Assembly (NCBI GenBank): GCA_011620145.1
Contig: WOZT01000098.1
Coordinates: 9,834-18,014 of the forward strand
Direction of reading: 5' to 3'
Origin: Gammaproteobacteria bacterium
GTDB taxonomy: Bacteria > Pseudomonadota > Gammaproteobacteria > UBA5335
DNA: 8,181 nucleotides
A program made the position numbers and the translations under genes. Below, one piece after another: positions 1 through 8,101 of the stretch. The notes under the pieces are model-generated. The model made no database searches. It was not told where the DNA came from and worked only from the letters and a program-made list of their open reading frames with translations. How positions within the stretch are numbered: the first letter of the stretch is position 1; the number at the start of each line of letters is the position of its first letter.

Positions 1-2103
1 CCCGATTCCACGCTCCTGCCGCCCGCACCTCCCGCGACGGCCGATGCCATGAAGGCGTGCCTGGCCAGCTTCCCCAAACTGGCCCCGCGGGCACTCCAGG
101 CCGGACGCATGACCGAGGAACTGGGCCTGGGCGAGGATGCCGTCCTGGCTGCGATGATCTATCCCTTGATGGAGGCCGATGTGCTGCCACCAAGCTGGAG
201 CACCCCGCCCCATCCCGCCCTGCCCTGGGGCCTGCTCAAGGGCTTGAACCGGCTGCGCATCATGGATGAGCTGGCGCCCAGCCGGGCCACGGCGGATCCG
301 GATGCCCAGCTTGAACGCCTGCGCAAGATGCTGCTGGCCATGGTGGAAGATGCCCGGGTGGTGGTGATCAAGCTCTGCTATCGACTCCATACCCTGGAAT
401 CGGCCAAGAACCTGCCGGCGGAAGAACAGCGCCAACTCGCACAACAGACGCTCGATCTGTTCGCGCCACTGGCCAACCGACTGGGGATCTGGCAGATCAA
501 ATGGCAGCTGGAAGACTGGTCGCTGCGTTATCTCCACCCCGATGCCTACCACAAGATCGCCCGCTGGCTGGATGAGCGACGCACCGACCGCGAACGCTAT
601 ATCCAGGAAACCATCCGGGCCATGCAGGAAGATCTGGACAGGCAGCATATCCGGGCCGCAGTCACCGGCCGACCCAAGCACCTCTACAGCATCTGGCGCA
701 AGCTGGAACGCAAGGGCATGAGCTTCAGCGGTCTGTTCGATGCGCGCGCCATCCGCGTGCTGGTGGACGACATCCCCGCCTGCTATGCGGTGCTGGGGCT
801 GATCCATGGCCGCTGGCAGCCGATTCCCGGGCAGTTCGACGACTACATCGCCTCCCCCAAGGAAAACAACTACCAGTCCCTGCACACCGCCGTGATCGGA
901 CCCGCCGGCAAGACCCTGGAAGTGCAGATCCGCACCCACCGCATGCACGAACAGGCCGAACTGGGGGTGGCCGCCCACTGGCGTTACAAGGAAGGCGGCG
1001 CGGCGGGCGACGCGGGGCTGGAGCGGCGCATCGCCTGGCTGCGCAAGCTGCTGGAAAGCAGCGGCGAGGATGGCAATGCCGAGGATTTCCTGGATCGCTT
1101 TCGCGCCGAAATCGGCGAGGAGCGGGTCTATGTCATCACCCCTCGGGGCGACATCCATGACCTGCCCGCCGGGGCCACGCCGCTGGATTTTGCCTATGCG
1201 GTGCACACCGATGTGGGCCATCGCTGCCGCGGCGCGCGCATCAACGGCGCCATTGCCCCGCTCACCCGCGCGCTGCAGAACGGCGATCGGGTGGAGATTC
1301 TCACCGCCAAGGAACCCAAACCCAGCCGGGACTGGCTGATTTCCCAGCTCGGCTATCTCACTACCAGCCGGGCCCGCGCCAAGGTGCGGCAGTGGTTCAA
1401 GCACGAGGATTACAACCAGAATCTGGCCACGGGACGCGACCTGCTGGAGCGGGAGCTGAACCGGCTGGGACTTGGCGATGAGCCATTCGAGGCCCTGGCC
1501 GCGCGCTTCAACTATGCCAAGGTCGGCGATTTCCTGGCCGCCATTGGCGCCGGCGACCTCAGCACGGCCCAGATTGCCGGTCGCCTGCAGCCGGTCGTGC
1601 CTCGGGAAATCGCGCTCCCCGCCGCCACCGGTCGGGAACTGCCGCCCACGGAACGCAGTGGCATCCATGTCCACGGGGTCGGGCGCATGCTCACCACGCT
1701 GGCACGCTGCTGCAGCCCGGTTCCTCCTGAACCCATCATCGGCTATATCACCAAGGGTCGCGGCATCACGGTGCACCGCCAGGATTGCCGCAACGCGCTA
1801 CGGCTGGAAGCCGCCGCCGCTGGCCGCATGGTGGAGGTGAGCTGGGGCGATACCACAGCCCAGACCTATCCCATCACCATCCGTGTGGAAGCCTATGACC
1901 GCCCCGGCCTGCTGCGGGATATCACCGTGCTGCTGGCCAGCCAGCGCATCAACGTCCTGGGGGCCAACACCCACACCGACAAGGAATCGGGGCACGCGGT
2001 GATGGACCTGATCCTGGAAATCACCGGCATCGCGCAGCTCAGCGACGTTCTGGGACGGATCAGCCGCTTTCCCAATATCACCAGCGCCCGCCGCCACAAC
2101 TGA
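1..2103 (+). CDS. relA: GTP pyrophosphokinase RelA, (p)ppGpp synthetase I (5'-partial)
   Basis: Transfers pyrophosphate from ATP to GDP/GTP to make (p)ppGpp when uncharged tRNA sits on the ribosome. The frame is open to base 1. The first ATG is at 49, but E. coli RelA (744 aa) has roughly 45 more residues before the aligned N-terminus, so the true start is probably off-window. Numbering from ATG 49 (684 aa): a pseudo-hydrolase HD domain to about 185, where the HDxxED motif is replaced around 38-45 (YPLMEADV), as in RelA and unlike SpoT; a synthetase domain about 200-330 with GRPKHLYSIWRK (207-218), QFDDY (262-266) and the YQSLHT and EVQIRT motifs; a TGS domain about 358-420; a helical region; a zinc-finger-like domain with C554, C555, H576 and C580; and a C-terminal ACT domain about 605-684. 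The position normally Glu in the ExDD motif of monofunctional RelA is Gln here. The gene is convergent with lpdA, 20 bp apart. Identity is very secure; only the 5' end is uncertain. Confidence 0.96.
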   Translation, partial: PDSTLLPPAPPATADAMKACLASFPKLAPRALQAGRMTEELGLGEDAVLAAMIYPLMEADVLPPSWSTPPHPALPWGLLKGLNRLRIMDELAPSRATADPDAQLERLRKMLLAMVEDARVVVIKLCYRLHTLESAKNLPAEEQRQLAQQTLDLFAPLANRLGIWQIKWQLEDWSLRYLHPDAYHKIARWLDERRTDRERYIQETIRAMQEDLDRQHIRAAVTGRPKHLYSIWRKLERKGMSFSGLFDARAIRVLVDDIPACYAVLGLIHGRWQPIPGQFDDYIASPKENNYQSLHTAVIGPAGKTLEVQIRTHRMHEQAELGVAAHWRYKEGGAAGDAGLERRIAWLRKLLESSGEDGNAEDFLDRFRAEIGEERVYVITPRGDIHDLPAGATPLDFAYAVHTDVGHRCRGARINGAIAPLTRALQNGDRVEILTAKEPKPSRDWLISQLGYLTTSRARAKVRQWFKHEDYNQNLATGRDLLERELNRLGLGDEPFEALAARFNYAKVGDFLAAIGAGDLSTAQIAGRLQPVVPREIALPAATGRELPPTERSGIHVHGVGRMLTTLARCCSPVPPEPIIGYITKGRGITVHRQDCRNALRLEAAAAGRMVEVSWGDTTAQTYPITIRVEAYDRPGLLRDITVLLASQRINVLGANTHTDKESGHAVMDLILEITGIAQLSDVLGRISRFPNITSARRHN

Positions 2104-2123
2104 CCGGCGCCAGCGCGCGAAAC
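2104..2123. other. 20-bp convergent gap between relA and lpdA, no clear terminator
   Basis: This is the whole interval between the relA TGA and the lpdA TGA on opposite strands. It contains a GGCGCC palindrome and a short GCGC-CA-GCGC repeat, but no stem followed by a T-run on either strand. Termination of both units must therefore be Rho-dependent, lie within the facing gene, or use a weak structure I cannot recognise. Confidence 0.6.
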
Positions 2124-3557
2124 TCAGCGGTTGCGCATGTGGATGGCGCGCTTGTCGACCGCCAGGGCCGCCTCATGCACCGCCTCGGCGAGGGTTGGAT
2201 GGGCATGGACCGTGCGGGCCAGATCTTCGCTGCTGGCGCCAAAGCTCATGGCCACCACCGCCTCGGCAATCAGCTCCGAGGCGCCGGGGCCGAGGATGTG
2301 AACCCCCAGAATCCGGTCGCTGCGGGTATCGGCGAGGATTTTCACCAGACCCTGGCTTTCCCCAACGGCCAGCGCCCGCCCGCTGGCAGCGAAGGGGAAA
2401 CTGCCCACCCGATAGTCGACCCCGGCGGCCTTGAGCGCGGATTCGCTGCGGCCCACCCAGGCCATTTCGGGATGGGTGTAGAGCACCGAGGGAATCAGGT
2501 CGTAATCGACATGCCCCGGCTGGCCCGCAATGCGCTCGGCCACCGCGACCCCTTCCTCCGAACCCTTGTGGGCCAGCATGGGGCCGCGCACCACATCGCC
2601 AATGGCGTAGACATTGGGCAGATTGGTCCGGCAATGCTCGTCGATGTCCACATAGCCCTTTTCATCGAGCTGCAGGCGCGCACCAGCCACTGCCAGGCCA
2701 TCGGTATTGGGGCGCCGGCCCACCGCCACCACCAGCCGGTCCACCTTCAATTCCTGCGTCTGGTTCTCGGCATCCTGATAGGCCACCTGGACCTGGCGGC
2801 GGGCCGTCTTGACGCCGGTCACCCGACAGCCGAGGCGGATATCCAGGCCCTGCTGGGCGAAGATCTTCAGCGCCTGGGCCGCCAGATCGTCATCGGCCAT
2901 GGACAGGAATTCCTGCTGCGCCTCCAGCAGCACCACTTCGGATCCCAGTCGCCGCCAGACACTGCCCAGTTCCAGACCGATCACGCCGGCACCGATGATG
3001 CCCAAGCGCTTGGGCACATCGGCGAACGCCAGGGCGCCACTGGAATCGACCACCAGATCCCCATCCAGCGGCGCGGCGCCCAGGCTGACCGGGCGCGAAC
3101 CGGGCGCCAGGATGATGTGTTGCGCGGTGATCACTTCCTGCTGCTCGGTGCCCCGGGGCGTGAAACCCACCCGACCCGTTTCCAACAGTTGTCCCTTGCC
3201 AGTCAGCGCCGTGATCCGGTTGGTCTTGAAGAGCCCGGCGATGCCTTGGGTCAGCGCACCGACGATCCGGGTCTTGCGGGCCTGCATGGCGGCAAGATCC
3301 AGTTTGACACCGGTGGTCAGGATGCCGTGTTCGGCGAGGCCCGACTTGATCTGGTGATAGCGCTCGGAGGATTCCAGCAATGCCTTGGAGGGAATGCAGC
3401 CCACATTCAGGCAGGTGCCGCCCAAAGACGGCTTGCCCTCCCCGTCAACCCAGTTGTCGATACAGGCGGTCTTCAGTCCCAACTGGGCGCAACGGATCGC
3501 CGCCACATAACCGGCAGGCCCGGCGCCGATCACCACCACATCAAATGATTTCGCCAT
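2124..3557 (-). CDS. lpdA: Dihydrolipoyl dehydrogenase (E3)
   Basis: A cytoplasmic FAD disulfide oxidoreductase that reoxidises the dihydrolipoyl group of E2 and reduces NAD+ to NADH. The 477-aa length matches the family. Seen in order: the FAD-binding GAGPAG at 11-16; the redox-active disulfide C49-LNVG-C54 in GGTCLNVGCIPSK; the NAD-binding GAGVIG at 189-194; the second FAD motif ending in IGD (D321); and the C-terminal dimerisation domain with HAHPTLAE, giving the catalytic pair H453 and E458. There is no N-terminal lipoyl domain. The start MAKSFDVVVIGAGPAG is the usual E3 N-terminus, with purine-rich ribosome binding sequence just upstream. It is third in the operon after sucA and sucB, so it presumably serves the 2-oxoglutarate complex. 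It may also serve pyruvate dehydrogenase or glycine cleavage if there is no other E3 in the genome. Ser4 is coded by TCA, the only TTA/CTA/TCA codon in the three operon genes. Confidence 0.97.
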   Translation of the reverse strand: MAKSFDVVVIGAGPAGYVAAIRCAQLGLKTACIDNWVDGEGKPSLGGTCLNVGCIPSKALLESSERYHQIKSGLAEHGILTTGVKLDLAAMQARKTRIVGALTQGIAGLFKTNRITALTGKGQLLETGRVGFTPRGTEQQEVITAQHIILAPGSRPVSLGAAPLDGDLVVDSSGALAFADVPKRLGIIGAGVIGLELGSVWRRLGSEVVLLEAQQEFLSMADDDLAAQALKIFAQQGLDIRLGCRVTGVKTARRQVQVAYQDAENQTQELKVDRLVVAVGRRPNTDGLAVAGARLQLDEKGYVDIDEHCRTNLPNVYAIGDVVRGPMLAHKGSEEGVAVAERIAGQPGHVDYDLIPSVLYTHPEMAWVGRSESALKAAGVDYRVGSFPFAASGRALAVGESQGLVKILADTRSDRILGVHILGPGASELIAEAVVAMSFGASSEDLARTVHAHPTLAEAVHEAALAVDKRAIHMRNR

Positions 3558-3580
3558 CAGAATCCCGTTCCCTTTTTCAT
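3557..3580 (-). promoter_or_regulatory. lpdA ribosome binding region with overlapping 7-codon mini-ORF
   Basis: Read on the - strand, the purine-rich stretch before the lpdA ATG offers AAGGGA 11 nt upstream and CGGGA 5 nt upstream as Shine-Dalgarno candidates. The same stretch reads as a mini-ORF MKKGTGF, starting at ATG 3580-3578, whose TGA (3559-3557) shares its last A with the lpdA ATG (TGATG). The mini-ORF has no Shine-Dalgarno of its own, so its translation is doubtful. The ribosome binding role is the safer reading. Confidence 0.5.
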
Positions 3581-3584
3581 TGGT

Positions 3585-3622
3585 GTGCCGCAGGCGGCAC
3601 CGGGCAACGCGCCCCGGTGCCG
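3585..3622 (-). promoter_or_regulatory. Intercistronic hairpin pair between sucB and lpdA
   Basis: A perfect 10-bp stem is formed by CGGCACCGGG (3595-3604) and CCCGGTGCCG (3613-3622), with an 8-nt loop. The arm at 3595-3600 can instead pair with GTGCCG at 3585-3590 (6 bp, loop CAGG), so the two structures exclude each other. In the transcript the long stem comes 13 nt after the sucB stop, and no U-run follows it, so it is not a canonical intrinsic terminator. It could stabilise the 3' end of sucAB mRNA, mark a processing site or modulate lpdA expression. The structure is seen directly; the role is inferred. Confidence 0.6.
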
Positions 3623-3635
3623 GACCCGTGTCCGC

Positions 3636-4919
3636 TCAAACCTGCAGCAACAGCCGCGCGGGATCTTCCAGCAAGTCCTTGACCGCCACCAGAAACTGCA
3701 CCGCTTCGCGGCCATCGATCAAGCGATGGTCATAGGACAGCGCCAGATACATCATGGGGCGCACCACGATCTGGCCCTCCACCACCACCGGCCGTTCCTG
3801 GATCTTGTGCATCCCCAGGATGGCGCTCTGCGGCGGGTTGAGGATGGGAGTCGACAGCAGGGAGCCGAAGACGCCGCCGTTGGTGATGCTGAAGGTTCCA
3901 CCGGTGAGGTCGTCGATCGTCAGTCCGCCATCGCGGGCCTTCTCCCCGAAGGATTGCACCTGTTTTTCCAGGTCCGCGAAGCCCAGTTGCTCGGTATCAC
4001 GCACGATGGGCACCACCAGCCCGCGCGGCGAGGCCACCGCGATGCCGATGTCAAAATAGCCGTGGTAGATGATGTCCGTGCCGTCCACCGAGGCATTCAC
4101 CGCCGGGAAGCGCTTGAGCGCCTCCACGCAGGCCTTGATGAAGAAGGACATATACCCCAGGCGCACGCCATGGGCTTTCTCGAAACTGTCCCGATACTGG
4201 CGCCGCAGGCTGTTGACCGCCGACATGTCCACCTCGTTGAAGGTGGTCAGGATGGCCGCCGTCTGCTGGGCCTGCACCAGGCGTTCGGCCACCTTGGCCC
4301 GCAAGCGCGTCATGGGCACACGCTGCTCCAGCCGCCCCCGATCACCCGGCTCGACAGCGGGCCCCTTGGCGACCGGCGCTTCCGATGGCGGTGCTGCGGC
4401 CGGCGCCACGGTGGGGGCAGCCGTTGGGGTTGCAGCCTTGCCCTGCGCCATGTGATTCAGGACATCTTCCTTGGTCAGCCGGCCATCCCGCCCCGAGGCG
4501 TGAATGGCCTGGGGATCCAGGCCATGCTCGACGACCAGTCGACGCACGGCGGGCGCCAGGGGCGCTGCTTCGGAAGCAGCAGCCGGCACGGCGGCAGGCA
4601 CCTCAGTGGGGGCGGCCTTTGCGACGGGCGCGGGTTCATCCGATTCGCTCGTTGCCGTCGGCGCGCCGGGCGCTGCAGCCTGACCCTCGGTCAGGATGGC
4701 CACCACATCACCCGCATGCACCACATCGCCGGCCTTGACCCGGATCTCGGTCAGCACGCCAGAACTCGGCGCCGGCACTTCCAGCACGACCTTGTCGGTT
4801 TCCAGATCCAGCAGATTGTCTTCCCGATTCACGGCCTCACCGGCCTCTTTGTGCCAGGCCATGACCGTGGCGTCTTCGACGGATTCCGGCAGTTGGGGGA
4901 CCTTGACCTCGATGCTCAT
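3636..4919 (-). CDS. sucB: Dihydrolipoyllysine-residue succinyltransferase, E2 of 2-oxoglutarate dehydrogenase
   Basis: The core E2o subunit. It accepts the succinyl group from E1o on its lipoyl-lysine, transfers it to CoA and scaffolds the complex. At 427 aa the length is typical. Seen in order: one lipoyl domain at 1-78 with the lipoylation motif ETDKV (Lys43); an Ala/Pro/Glu-rich flexible linker about 81-120; a peripheral subunit-binding domain about 121-157 ([26 protein letters not shown]); a second Ala/Pro linker about 160-190; and the acyltransferase catalytic domain about 198-427 with SYDHRLIDG giving catalytic H398 and D402. The catalytic domain resembles E2o rather than pyruvate dehydrogenase E2. 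I chose the ATG at 4919 because it begins the canonical [14 protein letters not shown] and is preceded by GGAGAGAG at 9 nt. The same frame continues upstream inside sucA, but that extension is non-homologous. It lies 23 nt after sucA and 78 nt before lpdA. Confidence 0.97.
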   Translation of the reverse strand: MSIEVKVPQLPESVEDATVMAWHKEAGEAVNREDNLLDLETDKVVLEVPAPSSGVLTEIRVKAGDVVHAGDVVAILTEGQAAAPGAPTATSESDEPAPVAKAAPTEVPAAVPAAASEAAPLAPAVRRLVVEHGLDPQAIHASGRDGRLTKEDVLNHMAQGKAATPTAAPTVAPAAAPPSEAPVAKGPAVEPGDRGRLEQRVPMTRLRAKVAERLVQAQQTAAILTTFNEVDMSAVNSLRRQYRDSFEKAHGVRLGYMSFFIKACVEALKRFPAVNASVDGTDIIYHGYFDIGIAVASPRGLVVPIVRDTEQLGFADLEKQVQSFGEKARDGGLTIDDLTGGTFSITNGGVFGSLLSTPILNPPQSAILGMHKIQERPVVVEGQIVVRPMMYLALSYDHRLIDGREAVQFLVAVKDLLEDPARLLLQV

Positions 4920-4928
4920 GATGATTGG

Positions 4929-4936
4929 CTCTCTCC
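4929..4936 (-). promoter_or_regulatory. Ribosome binding site of sucB
   Basis: GGAGAGAG on the - strand, 9 nt before the sucB ATG, lies within the 23-nt gap after the sucA TAA. It decides the sucB start against the longer in-frame extension inside sucA, and suggests efficient reinitiation or coupled translation after E1. Confidence 0.75.
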
Positions 4937-4942
4937 GGACGG

Positions 4943-7807
4943 TTAGCGGGGGGCGTTGGATTGGGGTTCGGCTTCGGTCATGCCCAGCGCGGCATCCAGC
5001 AGTTGTTTCTGCTGCTGGACATGCAGGTCGTGATAACCCGCCGCCGTGGACGCCGAACCGGCCCGACCGGCGTAGCACAGGGTCTGACTGGGCTTGAGTA
5101 CCCGGCGAATGCGATGCTCGATGTAATACCAGGCGCCCTGGTTCTTGGGTTCATCCTGGCACCAGACGACCTCGCGCAACTTGGGGTAAGCGCCCAGGGC
5201 GGCCTCGAATTCCGCATGGGGAAAGGGATAGAGCTGCTCGATGCGCACGATGGCGGTATCGTCGCCGCCGTGCTCCCGGCGTGCTTCCAGCAAATCGTAA
5301 TAGACCCGTCCGCTGCACAGGACCAGCCGCCGCACCCGGTTCTTCACCAGGGCATCGACCTCGGGCAGTACCGGCCGGAAGCTGCCCTGGGTCAGTTCAT
5401 CCAGGGACGACATGGCAATGCGCCGGCGCAACAGGCTCTTGGGGGTCATGACAATGAGCGGCTTGCGATAGGGTCGCATCATTTGCCGGCGCAGCATGTG
5501 AAACATCTGGGCGGGGTTCGATGGCACGCACACCTGCATGTTGTGCTCGGCGCACAGTTGCAGATAGCGCTCCAGTCGGGCCGAGGAATGCTCCGGTCCC
5601 TGGCCCTCATAACCATGGGGCAGGAACATCGTCAGACCACACAAACGGCGCCACTTGGCCTCCCCCGAGCTGATGAACTGGTCGATCACCACCTGGGCGC
5701 CGTTGGCAAAGTCGCCGAATTGGCCTTCCCAGATCACCAGGGTGCGGGGATCGGCAGTGGCGTACCCATACTCGAAGCCCAGTACCGCCTCCTCGGAGAG
5801 CAGGGAGTCGATGACCTGGAAGGCCCCGGGATCGCCCAGCTCCCGCAGGGGCACATAGGGCGCGCCGTCCTGTTGGTTGTGGAACACCGCGTGGCGGTGG
5901 AAAAAGGTGCCGCGCCCGCTGTCCTGACCGCTCAGGCGCACCCGGTGACCGTCCTCGACCAGCGCGGCATAGGCCAGCAGTTCCGCGAATCCCCAATCCA
6001 CGGGCAAGGCGCCGGCCGCCATCTTGCGCCGATCATCGACAATGCGTTCCACGCGGGAATGGAGACGAAAATTCTCCGGAAACCGGTTCATCACCTGGGC
6101 CAGCTCGCGCACACGTTCCGCCGACAGCGCGGTCTCGACCGGTTGATCCCAGTCCCCCTGGCGGAAGTTGTCCCACTTCACGGTGAACTGGTTGCCGACC
6201 ATGCCGGCCCATTCGCGGATAACGTTGCGCCCCTCATCCAGGCCCTGGCGATAGGACTCGACCATGGCGCCGGCATCCTGGGCCGCCAGAACACCCGTCT
6301 TGCCCAGATGCTCGGCATACAGGGCGCGACAGGTGGGCAGCTGCTTGACATGCTGGTACATCAGGGGCTGGGTGACCGCCGGCTCGTCGGCCTCGTTGTG
6401 ACCCTGGCGGCGGTAGCACACCAAGTCGATCACCACGTCCTCGTGGAACTCCATGCGATATTCCAGCGCCAGCCGGGTGACGAACAGCACCGCCTCGGGG
6501 TCATCCGCATTCACATGGAAAATGGGCGGCTGCACCATCTTGGCCACGTCGGTGCAGTACATCGTCGACCGCGCATCCCGGGGATCGCTGGTGGTGAAAC
6601 CCACCTGGTTGTTGATCACGATGTGCACCGAGCCCCCCACGCGGTAACCCCGCGTCTGGGACATGTTGAACACCTCCATCACCACGCCCTGGCCGGCGAA
6701 GGATGCATCGCCGTGGATCAGCACGGGCAGCACCCGATCCCCCGTGCCGTCCCCCCGGCGATCCTGGCGCGAACGCACCGAGCCCAGCACCACCGGATTG
6801 ACAATCTCGAGGTGGGACGGATTGAACGCCAGCACCAGATGCACCAGGCGATCGTCCACCCCCACATCGGAGGAAAAGCCCATGTGGTACTTCACATCCC
6901 CCGAATACAGCGGATCGGACAGGTCGTGCTTGCCCTCGAATTCCTCGAACAGCTCGCGCGGCGACTTGCCCAGGATATTGACCAGCACATTGAGGCGCCC
7001 GCGATGCGCCATGCCGATCACCACCTCGTCCACGCCGCGGCGCCCGGCGTGGCGGATCAGGTCATCAAGCTGGGGAATGAGGGCATCGCCGCCTTCCAGC
7101 GAGAAACGCTTCTGCCCCACATAGCGGGTATGCAGGTATTTTTCGATGCCCTCGGCGGCGGTGAGTTGCAACAGCACATGGCGCCGCTCCTCGGTCGACA
7201 GCTGCAGGCGGCCCCAACTGCCCTCCAGGCGCTGCTGGATCCAGCGTTTGCGGCGCGTATCCACGATGTGCATGTATTCGGAGCCGATGGTGCCGGTGTA
7301 CACCGTACGCACCAGATCCAGAATCTGCCGCAGCGGAAGGCGTTCTTCCGCAAACAGCGAGCCGGTATTGAACACCGTGTCCATGTCGCTCTCGCCCAGA
7401 CCATGGAAGCCCGGATCGAGATCGGGCACCGGCGGGCGTTGCCACAGCCCCAGCGGGTCGAGCCGGGCCACCTCATGCCCCCGCACCCGATAGGCATTGA
7501 TGAGTCGCAGAACGGCCGCCTGGCGCTGGGCCGCTGCGGCGCCCAATCCGCCATCCGTTCCGGCACCGGGCGCGCGGACGGTTTCCTTGCGCCGGACATA
7601 GTGGGCAAACGAACGCTGGATGGGCCCGTGGGGGACATCCCGGGCTTGACCCGTCGCCTCGGTCAGGCCCTGAAAGTAGGCGCGCCAGCGCGGATCCGTG
7701 ATGCTGTCGGGGTTCTTGAGGAATTCCTCATAGTAACTCTCGATGAACGCAGCATTGCCGCCGTACAGCGGCGTGCTGCGGTATTTGTCCCGCAAGTCCT
7801 GGCTCAT
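4943..7807 (-). CDS. sucA: 2-oxoglutarate dehydrogenase E1 component (ThDP-dependent)
   Basis: Decarboxylates 2-oxoglutarate with thiamine diphosphate and succinylates the E2o lipoyl group; this is the committed step from 2-oxoglutarate to succinyl-CoA in the TCA cycle. At 954 aa it is close to E. coli SucA (933 aa). Visible features: the N-terminal segment with [17 protein letters not shown] (14-30), where E1o contacts E2o; [11 protein letters not shown] (265-275) with the active-site His268; the thiamine diphosphate/Mg motif from GD (366-367) to NN (399-400); [13 protein letters not shown] (465-477); the transketolase-like pyrimidine-binding domain with [20 protein letters not shown] (731-750); and the C-terminal RIEQLYPFP (855-863). 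No key motif is missing. The start at 7807 gives the canonical [10 protein letters not shown]-terminus and has a modest AGGGTGAT ribosome binding site. It is first in the operon and ends in TAA 23 nt before sucB. Confidence 0.98.
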   Translation of the reverse strand: MSQDLRDKYRSTPLYGGNAAFIESYYEEFLKNPDSITDPRWRAYFQGLTEATGQARDVPHGPIQRSFAHYVRRKETVRAPGAGTDGGLGAAAAQRQAAVLRLINAYRVRGHEVARLDPLGLWQRPPVPDLDPGFHGLGESDMDTVFNTGSLFAEERLPLRQILDLVRTVYTGTIGSEYMHIVDTRRKRWIQQRLEGSWGRLQLSTEERRHVLLQLTAAEGIEKYLHTRYVGQKRFSLEGGDALIPQLDDLIRHAGRRGVDEVVIGMAHRGRLNVLVNILGKSPRELFEEFEGKHDLSDPLYSGDVKYHMGFSSDVGVDDRLVHLVLAFNPSHLEIVNPVVLGSVRSRQDRRGDGTGDRVLPVLIHGDASFAGQGVVMEVFNMSQTRGYRVGGSVHIVINNQVGFTTSDPRDARSTMYCTDVAKMVQPPIFHVNADDPEAVLFVTRLALEYRMEFHEDVVIDLVCYRRQGHNEADEPAVTQPLMYQHVKQLPTCRALYAEHLGKTGVLAAQDAGAMVESYRQGLDEGRNVIREWAGMVGNQFTVKWDNFRQGDWDQPVETALSAERVRELAQVMNRFPENFRLHSRVERIVDDRRKMAAGALPVDWGFAELLAYAALVEDGHRVRLSGQDSGRGTFFHRHAVFHNQQDGAPYVPLRELGDPGAFQVIDSLLSEEAVLGFEYGYATADPRTLVIWEGQFGDFANGAQVVIDQFISSGEAKWRRLCGLTMFLPHGYEGQGPEHSSARLERYLQLCAEHNMQVCVPSNPAQMFHMLRRQMMRPYRKPLIVMTPKSLLRRRIAMSSLDELTQGSFRPVLPEVDALVKNRVRRLVLCSGRVYYDLLEARREHGGDDTAIVRIEQLYPFPHAEFEAALGAYPKLREVVWCQDEPKNQGAWYYIEHRIRRVLKPSQTLCYAGRAGSASTAAGYHDLHVQQQKQLLDAALGMTEAEPQSNAPR

Positions 7808-7812
7808 GGTGC

Positions 7813-7820
7813 ATCACCCT
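7813..7820 (-). promoter_or_regulatory. Weak ribosome binding site of sucA
   Basis: AGGGTGAT on the - strand, 5 nt before the sucA ATG, is the only Shine-Dalgarno-like sequence in place. It is weaker than that of sucB, which leaves room for control of sucA translation by leader structure or a small RNA. Confidence 0.5.
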
Positions 7821-7949
7821 GGCGTGGGGAGAAGGGAAAGGATTGAATCGGCGTGGCGAGGCTGCCGTGGACACGCAGCCAAAGATCGATCGAGGAGGAG
7901 GCTTGAGACGGAAGCGAGGAAAACCAGATCGGCGAATGCGAGGGAGGAG

Positions 7950-8056
7950 CCATCGGGAAAGGCGGCTGCTCCACCCCATCGGGGATCCGCGGCGCTTTTC
8001 GCCAGGCACGCGGCAAGCCCAAGGCGGTTGCCCGGGATTGCGCTAAACCATCGGGG
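7950..8056. repeat. Three copies of CCATCGGG upstream of sucA
   Basis: The 8-mer CCATCGGG occurs at 7950-7957, 7976-7983 and 8048-8055, all in the same orientation; the last two extend to CCATCGGGG. In the sucA sense it reads CCCGATGG. Start-to-start spacings are 26 and 72 bp. The copy at 7976 sits in a CCCC-ATC-GGGG quasi-palindrome. The copies could be regulator half-sites or chance in GC-rich DNA. The repetition is seen directly; a function is not. Confidence 0.45.
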
Positions 8057-8101
8057 TCCGGCAAGAGGCGCGGCATGGGAATCCCTCATGAACCACCCGA
8101 T

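Noticed and set aside
2139..3548. 469-codon open frame on the + strand antisense to lpdA
   Set aside because: It is codon-aligned with lpdA and ends only where lpdA uses its single TCA codon. The His/Gly/Gln-rich product shows no family motif.
3585..4946. 453-codon open frame on the + strand antisense to sucB
   Set aside because: It is codon-aligned with sucB and open for the same codon-bias reason. The sucB strand carries all lipoyl and acyltransferase motifs.
4920..5078. Extension of sucB to an upstream in-frame ATG (480 aa)
   Set aside because: The added 53 residues lie inside sucA, are Arg/Pro-rich and unrelated to E2. The GGAGAGAG site and canonical [14 protein letters not shown] fix the start at 4919.
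4925..7846. 973-codon open frame on the + strand antisense to the whole of sucA
   Set aside because: Its codons are in register with those of sucA, so its stops could arise only from TTA, CTA or TCA codons, and sucA has none. The product is unusually rich in His, Gln, Gly and Leu and matches no family, whereas sucA is a textbook E1o.
7843..8046. + strand frame of 67 codons with AGGAGGAGG at 7893-7901 before an in-frame TTG at 7903
   Set aside because: The purine run ends only 1 nt before the TTG, too close to act as a ribosome binding site. The product is extremely arginine-rich, as expected for a chance frame in purine/GC-rich DNA, and is simply the complement of the pyrimidine-rich leader.
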